NCBI RefSeq assembly: GCF_032461945.1
Contig: NZ_JAWCUD010000004.1
Coordinates: 248,001 to 312,000 of the forward strand
Source: Paenibacillus_E violae
GTDB taxonomy: Bacteria > Bacillota > Bacilli > Paenibacillales > NBRC-103111
Direction of reading: 5' to 3'
DNA length: 64,000 nucleotides
The notes under the pieces were generated by a model that saw nothing but the letters and a program-made list of their open reading frames with translations, was not told where the DNA came from and made no database searches. The first letter of the stretch is position 1; each line of letters opens with the position of its first letter. Both the position numbers and the translations under genes were made by a program. Below are positions 59,176 through 64,000 of the stretch, piece by piece.

Positions 59176-60279
59176 ATGGGCAAAGAGTCCATCACACCGC
59201 GGCAACTCATGATCATCGTCATCCTTTATTCCATAGGTACAGCTATACTGGTCATTCCAGCGTCGATAGCCGCGGATGTCAAACAAGATGCATGGATACC
59301 ACTTGCACTCAGCATAGGTCTGGGCATAATCCTGGCCCTCCTTTATACAGCAGTGGCGAAAAAATATGCGATCTCTTCACTTTTCGAAATCAACGACCTC
59401 GTTTTTGGCAAGTGGTTGGGCCGCATGATCACCTTGGGCATTACCTTTCTGACGCTTATTTTCGGCGCTCAGGACGTTTTTTACGTCGGCCATTTTATGA
59501 GCACTCAAATTATGCCTTCAACACCTATCCAGGCCATTAACATCCTATTCATGCTTGTAGTTATGATGGGAGCAAAATTGGGATTGGTTGTTTTTCTCAG
59601 AACGGCTGAAATTTTCTTTCCGTGGCTTATCCTCTTATTTACCTTATTTATGACCATGAATATCCCTAATATGGATACGAACAATCTCTTACCGATTGGA
59701 GAAGCCACCGCAATCCCGATCATTCGGTGTACGATAAGAATCCTCTGTTTTACCTATATCCCCTTATTTATTACGATTGGCCCTATTATTAATCAAGTTT
59801 CAAATGTAAAAAGGGCTAGTAAGGGATACCTTGTAGGCGTTGTGATAAGCGGTCTGACCTTGTTTTTACTCGTGGCCTCCAGTGTCCTCGTGCTTGGGCC
59901 TGATTCTGCGGCCATAGAGTCGTTTCCTAGTTATGCCTTGGCACAAAGAATTAACATTGGAAATTTCTTGCAGCGCATTGAAGTTGTCGTAGCCTTCTTA
60001 TGGCTGGTCTCCATTTTCTTCAAAACATCCATGTACTTTCATACAACTCTTCGAGGTTTAGCGCACACCTTCCAATTACGCGATTACAAATCTCTTTGTA
60101 CGCCCATCGGGCTAATTGTTACCGTCCTGGCTCTTGTCGTTTACCCCAATGGCGCATTTGAGCAAAAGTGGGATAACCACACTTACATTCCTCTCGCCAT
60201 CCTATTGGGCATTGTTTATCCGCTAAGCGTTGTACTGATTGGTTGGATGAGAGGACGGTTGACCACAAAAAAAGCCTGA
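59176..60279 (+). CDS. GerB-family germination permease, second copy
   Basis: A 367-residue protein of the same length and layout as the preceding gene (SITPRQLMIIVILYSIGTA; IPASIAADVKQDAWIPL; IGNFLQRIEVVVAFLWLVS). The start MGKES at 59176 has AAGGA nine bases upstream; the open frame reaches back into the first copy in another phase. The two copies are about half identical, so the duplication is old and both are intact. The stop codon lies inside the shared terminator. Two B subunits beside one A and one C may give receptors with different germinant range. Confidence 0.92.
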   Translation: MGKESITPRQLMIIVILYSIGTAILVIPASIAADVKQDAWIPLALSIGLGIILALLYTAVAKKYAISSLFEINDLVFGKWLGRMITLGITFLTLIFGAQDVFYVGHFMSTQIMPSTPIQAINILFMLVVMMGAKLGLVVFLRTAEIFFPWLILLFTLFMTMNIPNMDTNNLLPIGEATAIPIIRCTIRILCFTYIPLFITIGPIINQVSNVKRASKGYLVGVVISGLTLFLLVASSVLVLGPDSAAIESFPSYALAQRINIGNFLQRIEVVVAFLWLVSIFFKTSMYFHTTLRGLAHTFQLRDYKSLCTPIGLIVTVLALVVYPNGAFEQKWDNHTYIPLAILLGIVYPLSVVLIGWMRGRLTTKKA

Positions 60280-60308
60280 CGGAGTTCAAGATTGCTCCGT
60301 CAGGCTTT
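60265..60308 (-). terminator. Bidirectional terminator between the ger operon and the hydroxyacid dehydrogenase
   Basis: A perfect 14-bp stem AAAGCCTGACGGAG / CTCCGTCAGGCTTT with a 10-base loop. The minus-strand tail is a run of T residues (strong), while the plus-strand tail is TTTACTTACTT (weaker). The stem includes the stop codon of the second GerB gene. Confidence 0.9.
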
Positions 60309-60310
60309 AC

Positions 60311-61279
60311 TTACTTCAACTCCGCAACAAGATTCGGCGGCACTTCCCCTTGAACACCCTTCACCAAATTCGTTGCGGCAAGCATCGCCATATCAAAACG
60401 TGTTTGATGGGTAGCCGATCCGATATGCGGCAAGGTGACGACATTCGGCATTTTCAATAACTTGTTCTCCGGATCTACCGGTTCTTGTTCGAAAACATCA
60501 AGACCCGCTCCGCGAATCTGTCCTTTTTCCAATGCGTCAATGAGCGCTTCTTCATCCACGGTTTGGCCGCGCGACGTATTAATAAAGATGGCGGTTTTCT
60601 TCATGAGCGCCAGCTCTTCGCGGCCGATTAAACGGGTCGTTTCAGCTGTTAACGGCGTCATTAACACGACAAAATCAGACTCTTGCAGCAGCTCTTGCAG
60701 CGACCTGTAAACAACACCCAGCTTCTGCTCAGCTTCTGCTTTCCGGCTGCGATTGTAGTACATGACCTCCATATTAAAACCAAACTTCGCTCGTCTGGCA
60801 ATAGCCTCCCCGATGCGCCCCATGCCAATAATCCCGAGCTTCGCGTGATGAACATCGATGCCGAAAATGTGGTCATCGCTTCCTTTTTTCCACTTGCCTG
60901 CTTTCACGTAAGCGTCAAGTTCCGGTATTCGTCTTGCTGCGCCCAAAATAAGCCCGAACACCGTATCGGCCACCGTTTCATCCAATACACCCGGTGTATG
61001 CGTTCCCATAACGCCTCTGGCCTTCATGGCCGCCGTATCTAAATTGTTGTAACCTACCGACACATTGCTTACGATTTTGAGCTTTGGCGCATGATCCAAC
61101 AATTCTTGATCAATGCTTCCGCCGGAGATTAAGAGTCCGTCCATATCGGACAACTCCTCCAATAGCTGTTGACGAGGAATTTCTTCTTCCCTGTCCCATT
61201 TACGATAATCGCAGTGCTGTGCGATGTACGCCTCTACTTCACTTGGAACTCGCTTTGCAAGAAAAACTTTCGGTCTCAT
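60311..61279 (-). CDS. D-2-hydroxyacid dehydrogenase (glyoxylate/hydroxypyruvate reductase-like)
   Basis: A 322-residue NAD(P)-dependent enzyme from the ATG at 61279 (MRPKVFLAKRVP), which has GGAG eight bases upstream. The nucleotide motif is GIIGMGRIGEAIARRA; the catalytic Arg is in INTSRGQTVDEEALI, the Glu in DVFEQEP and the His in LPHIGSATHQT. This order fits glyoxylate reductase/gluconate 2-dehydrogenase-type enzymes. It is followed by the bidirectional terminator and starts 52 bases after the MFS gene, so it may be the third gene of that operon. Confidence 0.9.
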   Translation of the reverse strand: MRPKVFLAKRVPSEVEAYIAQHCDYRKWDREEEIPRQQLLEELSDMDGLLISGGSIDQELLDHAPKLKIVSNVSVGYNNLDTAAMKARGVMGTHTPGVLDETVADTVFGLILGAARRIPELDAYVKAGKWKKGSDDHIFGIDVHHAKLGIIGMGRIGEAIARRAKFGFNMEVMYYNRSRKAEAEQKLGVVYRSLQELLQESDFVVLMTPLTAETTRLIGREELALMKKTAIFINTSRGQTVDEEALIDALEKGQIRGAGLDVFEQEPVDPENKLLKMPNVVTLPHIGSATHQTRFDMAMLAATNLVKGVQGEVPPNLVAELK

Positions 61280-61331
61280 CCTCAAAACTCCTCTCCATAC
61301 TATGTAAGAATCGTACCACAAATTGCTAGAT

Positions 61332-62600
61332 TCAGATAAGTTCTTTTTGCTTTTTTAAGATGAGGTATAAAATGAAACTGCACACGGCGCAGATCGCAGC
61401 GCACAACCCGATGAACCCATATCCGGTCTGCAGGCCGCGAATCAAACCGATTTGGGTGTCCGATCCAACCCAATTTTTGACCAATTCAATAACACCGCCA
61501 ATGAGATAGTTGCCAATGACACTGCCGACGCCCATGAGCGTAACCGTGAAAGTAATGGCCGTATCGGTGCCGTTCGGGTATCTTTTGGCAATAAAGGCCA
61601 TAACGGTCGGATAAATCATCGCGATACCGATTCCCGCCGCTGCGAATAGGAAGGCAAGTGGTTCCCCACCCACAATGGCGCCAAACGTGCACAGAGCAGA
61701 AAATCCGGAGAAAATAATCAGCGACAAAAGGAATCCTATTTTATCCGTAATCGGGCCCAAAATCAGCCTTGCAAGCGTAAAACAGAGGAAAAAGGCAGAA
61801 AGCATGCCGGAAGCCTTCACACCTTCCCACATGTACGCTTTCTCCAGGAAATTGACTAACCACCCGCCTACCGCGAGCTCCGATACAACGCCAAATGAAA
61901 GAATCAGGACCATGAACCACAGAACCCGATCACGCATTAGTGTTTTCAAAGGAACCCGGTCTTCATGGGCAACTTCGTCAGAGGGAAAAGAACTGCGCCA
62001 TGCAAAAAGGATGGGAAGTATGGACAACGAAAGCATGACCACATACATGCCGCGCCAATCGAGCATATGCCCGAATACGCTTACAGACATAAGTCCTGTT
62101 GCAATCAACGGGGCAACGGTGGAACTAAGTCCATAGAAGCCGTGCGTGAGATTCATCATCGTTCCCGTATTTTTCACAAAGATTCTCGCCCCTAGAATCG
62201 CGAGTGCAATCTCAAGCATCCCGTTACCGATATACATGAGAAAATAGGAAGAGGAAAACATTGGAAAGCTATTGGATAAATAGATGCAAACACCTGAAAG
62301 GATCATCACGCCAAAGGCAGCGATACTGACGATTTTAATCCCCCATAGACGGGTTAAAAAAGCCGTGAAGGAGCAAGCGATGAGATAACCCAGCGCATTG
62401 AGAGACAGCAATGTCCCAAGCTGCGATTCATTCAGCATAAAATCGAATTGAATGCGAGGGATCGCAGGTCCCTTAATATTTTCTGAAAAGCCAAACACAA
62501 TGAAGCCTACAAAAATCGTAGCCAGTTGCATGGCGTAAACCTTTTTGGACTGTTCCAAACGTTGTTCCACGTGGTCATTCCTCCATGCAGCTTCGTTCAT
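61332..62600 (-). CDS. MFS transporter, probably for a sugar or organic acid
   Basis: A 422-residue transporter with 12 predicted helices. Its first half has SENIKGPAIPRIQFDFMLNESQLG, here given as SENIKGPAIPRIQ and FDFMLNESQLGTL, and GYLIACSFTAFL, as in FucP/YfkF-like MFS importers. The ATG overlaps the stop of the preceding gene (ATGA) but lacks a ribosome site; a GTG at 62570 with GGAGG nine bases upstream is a good alternative start. It is encoded with a 219-residue protein of unknown function and possibly the hydroxyacid dehydrogenase. Confidence 0.85.
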   Translation of the reverse strand: MNEAAWRNDHVEQRLEQSKKVYAMQLATIFVGFIVFGFSENIKGPAIPRIQFDFMLNESQLGTLLSLNALGYLIACSFTAFLTRLWGIKIVSIAAFGVMILSGVCIYLSNSFPMFSSSYFLMYIGNGMLEIALAILGARIFVKNTGTMMNLTHGFYGLSSTVAPLIATGLMSVSVFGHMLDWRGMYVVMLSLSILPILFAWRSSFPSDEVAHEDRVPLKTLMRDRVLWFMVLILSFGVVSELAVGGWLVNFLEKAYMWEGVKASGMLSAFFLCFTLARLILGPITDKIGFLLSLIIFSGFSALCTFGAIVGGEPLAFLFAAAGIGIAMIYPTVMAFIAKRYPNGTDTAITFTVTLMGVGSVIGNYLIGGVIELVKNWVGSDTQIGLIRGLQTGYGFIGLCAAICAVCSFILYLILKKQKELI

Positions 62601-63256
62601 TTGTAGTCGCCAATGTAATACGCAAAGATAGGTTCAATCGGTTTAAAGTACAGATAGCCGTCTTCTTCCCAAGGTTGAAAGTGCAAATCCATACGTGAAT
62701 CCTGCCAGTTCTCGGGAGTCCCCTTCGTTTTCAAACGACCGGGCACAACCGGCTCTTCGATGACCTTTGGAAACTCTTGATAGCCAAACAGCAGGTTCTC
62801 GTGCATCGCAATGATTTCGTATTTGTCCCCTGTGAACGACCGCTCTTCCTGAAGCTGATAATGATAATAGATATAACTGCTGATCATCTCAGGTTTCAAA
62901 TGCGCAACTCTTCCGACACGCTTCTCTACCCGCTCCTTGCGCAGCCAGTGTTCGGTATCCGCCGGCTCATTAAAGTGGAACACGTCAATCATTGGAATCC
63001 ACTTGCGCGGTTCCGCATGACCAGGCCAGTCCTTCAGATAGGGGACAGCTGCGCCAGCAATCTCATCAGGACTTAACCGGCTGTCTATGCACTCATAATA
63101 GAGGAATAGACTATTTCTCCACACATAAGCAGCAGCGGTCATCAACTCACCTTGCATGATGCGTTGTTTGGCTTGCTCACTTCTTTTCAAAGCTTTTACA
63201 CCCGCAGATACTTGCCCCTCTTGAAATTCCGCTCGATAGATCATTCTTGTAATCAT
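62597..63256 (-). CDS. Protein of unknown function, partner of the MFS transporter
   Basis: A 219-residue soluble protein that I do not recognise. It begins MITRMIYRAEFQEGQVSAG and contains a Trp/Tyr-rich stretch (YVWRNSLFLYYECI) and an acidic-aromatic C-terminus (DLHFQPWEEDGYLYFKPI). The first ~60 residues recall the ferredoxin-like fold of L-rhamnose mutarotase relatives, but the match is too weak to assign. No signal peptide or membrane helix. GAGG precedes the ATG by ten bases. The four-base overlap with the MFS gene shows a shared role, perhaps in handling the imported compound. Confidence 0.7.
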   Translation of the reverse strand: MITRMIYRAEFQEGQVSAGVKALKRSEQAKQRIMQGELMTAAAYVWRNSLFLYYECIDSRLSPDEIAGAAVPYLKDWPGHAEPRKWIPMIDVFHFNEPADTEHWLRKERVEKRVGRVAHLKPEMISSYIYYHYQLQEERSFTGDKYEIIAMHENLLFGYQEFPKVIEEPVVPGRLKTKGTPENWQDSRMDLHFQPWEEDGYLYFKPIEPIFAYYIGDYK

Positions 63257-63335
63257 TTAAACTCGGCCTCAACTTTCTATGAGATCATGATCAACAAAAC
63301 TGATTATACCACTGTTCACCAAGGTGCGGCGCGAC

Positions 63336-63368
63336 AAAAAAAGACCCGCAGCTCTGTGCTGAGGATCT
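63336..63368 (-). terminator. Terminator behind the chemotaxis-receptor remnant
   Basis: An 11-bp minus-strand stem (AGATCCTCAGC with GCTGCGGGTCT, one mismatch) followed by seven T residues, 11 bases after the remnant's stop codon. Confidence 0.85.
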
Positions 63369-63378
63369 TCTGTTTACT

Positions 63379-63552
63379 TCAAACTCTAAACATTCTGACC
63401 AAATCATTAAGCTCATGCCCCATCTTTTGCAATTCCTCGGTGGCTTGAAAGATATCTTCCATGGATGCCATCTGTTCAGGGGAGGAGGCAGCGAGGTTTC
63501 GAAAAAGTCGGTAATGCGTTTTATAAGCTTGTACGGATTTTTTCCCATTTTT
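63379..63552 (-). pseudogene. C-terminal remnant of a methyl-accepting chemotaxis protein
   Basis: An open stretch of 57 codons with no start. From about 63498 downward it reads NLAASSPEQMASMEDIFQAT and then ELQKMGHELNDLVRMFRV before the stop. This matches the C-terminal end of methyl-accepting chemotaxis proteins, where 'AASSEEQxASMEEI' and a final 'MAxELxxLVxxFKV' are standard. Upstream codons lose similarity and an in-frame stop lies at 63553-63555. The usual protein is over 500 residues, so only the tail is left. A terminator still follows. It lies between the end of an ABC binding-protein gene and the unknown-MFS operon, and probably marks an old deletion or insertion. Confidence 0.7.
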
Positions 63553-63604
63553 TTATATCGATTGCCACAACTTTTTATATGAAGGTACTGCTCTGTCATG
63601 TACC

Positions 63605-64000
63605 CTACTCGTTCAAGAAGGTTGTTGCCTTGCTCTGGATCAGCTTTGCTACTTCCAGCGCGGACTTCTGCTCACCAAAGAAAGCTCTAGCCTCATCCCC
63701 TATCATGGCGATCACACTGCCGTCTACCATCGGATAATTATCCGCCGTACTGAGGAGCTGTTTGAATTTATTGAATTCTTCATCCGACACCTTGGGCACT
63801 TTCCCGTCCTTCAGCTTATACGTACCGCTTTTCACCTGTTCTTGAATGCTGTTTAATTTCTTCTCATTCACAGACTTAAGCAGTGAAAAGCCTTCTCTCT
63901 CTTGTAGAGACTGCCCCTCTTCCGATAACAAGAAGGCAATCACCTTCCAAGCCCCCTCTTTCACCGGAGATTTGGCTTGAATAGCAAGCTGGGTCGAGGT
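63605..64000 (-). CDS. ABC transporter extracellular solute-binding protein, C-terminal part (cut by window edge)
   Basis: The last 131 codons of a minus-strand gene that begins beyond the window. At the edge it reads TSTQLAIQAKSPVKEGAWKV followed by IAFLLSEEGQSLQEREGFSLL, the typical late region of family 1 sugar-binding proteins, where an aromatic 'K..AW.F..FLLS.E.Q' segment is conserved. The stop is TAG at 63605. The sugar specificity and partner permeases are outside the window. It lies 52 bases upstream of the chemotaxis-receptor remnant. Confidence 0.8.
   Translation of the reverse strand, partial: TSTQLAIQAKSPVKEGAWKVIAFLLSEEGQSLQEREGFSLLKSVNEKKLNSIQEQVKSGTYKLKDGKVPKVSDEEFNKFKQLLSTADNYPMVDGSVIAMIGDEARAFFGEQKSALEVAKLIQSKATTFLNE

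Noticed and set aside
63291..63599. 102-codon minus-strand frame starting MTEQYLHIK
   Set aside because: Its sequence has no similarity, whereas another frame in the same stretch reads as a chemotaxis receptor tail.

Overview
The window looks like a chromosomal segment of a Gram-positive, endospore-forming, Paenibacillus-like soil bacterium; this is an inference. It rests on a GerA-type germinant receptor operon, a Spo0E-type phosphatase beside a multi-PAS kinase, AGGAGG-type ribosome sites with many TTG/GTG starts, lipoprotein signals, YesM/YesN two-component genes and many sugar transporters under LacI, DeoR and AraC regulators. I see no rRNA, tRNA, CRISPR array, prophage or transposase.

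Layout. 0-11 kb: a desaturase/Rieske ferredoxin pair with an epimerase fragment and a divergent AraC regulator, a secreted family 7 alginate lyase, an aldo/keto reductase with promoter and operator dyad, a Spo0E-like gene (48 aa), a PAS sensor kinase, a PhyH-type dioxygenase with divergent AraC regulator, and a lone GHKL ATPase. 11-14.4 kb: glycosyltransferase plus UDP-glucose dehydrogenase behind PhoP-box-like repeats, then MgtC. 14.4-22.6 kb: a seven-gene 2-aminoethylphosphonate operon (binding protein, ATPase, fused permease, DeoR regulator, phnX, phnW, ald) with promoter and a 46-bp operator-like dyad. PhnW converts pyruvate to alanine and Ald can return pyruvate and ammonia.

22.7-31 kb: an Opp/Dpp-type transporter operon with a HAD hydrolase and a terminal LacI repressor, preceded by three palindromic operators. 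31-40.1 kb: a ribose-type ABC transporter, a YesN/YesM two-component system with a membrane-anchored binding protein, and a second DeoR regulator closely related to the one in the phosphonate operon. 40.3-46.2 kb: a MarR-controlled efflux operon with two adaptors, a DHA2 pump and a large secreted protein. 46.6-47.2 kb: a 112-bp tandem repeat array with strong dyads.

47.2-54.2 kb: sugar isomerase, split transketolase, FGGY kinase and nucleoside hydrolase, with a divergent LacI regulator and clear operators; this resembles the isomerase-kinase-transketolase logic of apiose breakdown. 54.4-60.3 kb: a universal stress protein and a five-gene germination operon (A, C, small D-like, two B permeases). 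60.3-64 kb: a hydroxyacid dehydrogenase, an MFS transporter with an unknown partner, a chemotaxis-receptor remnant and the end of an ABC binding protein.
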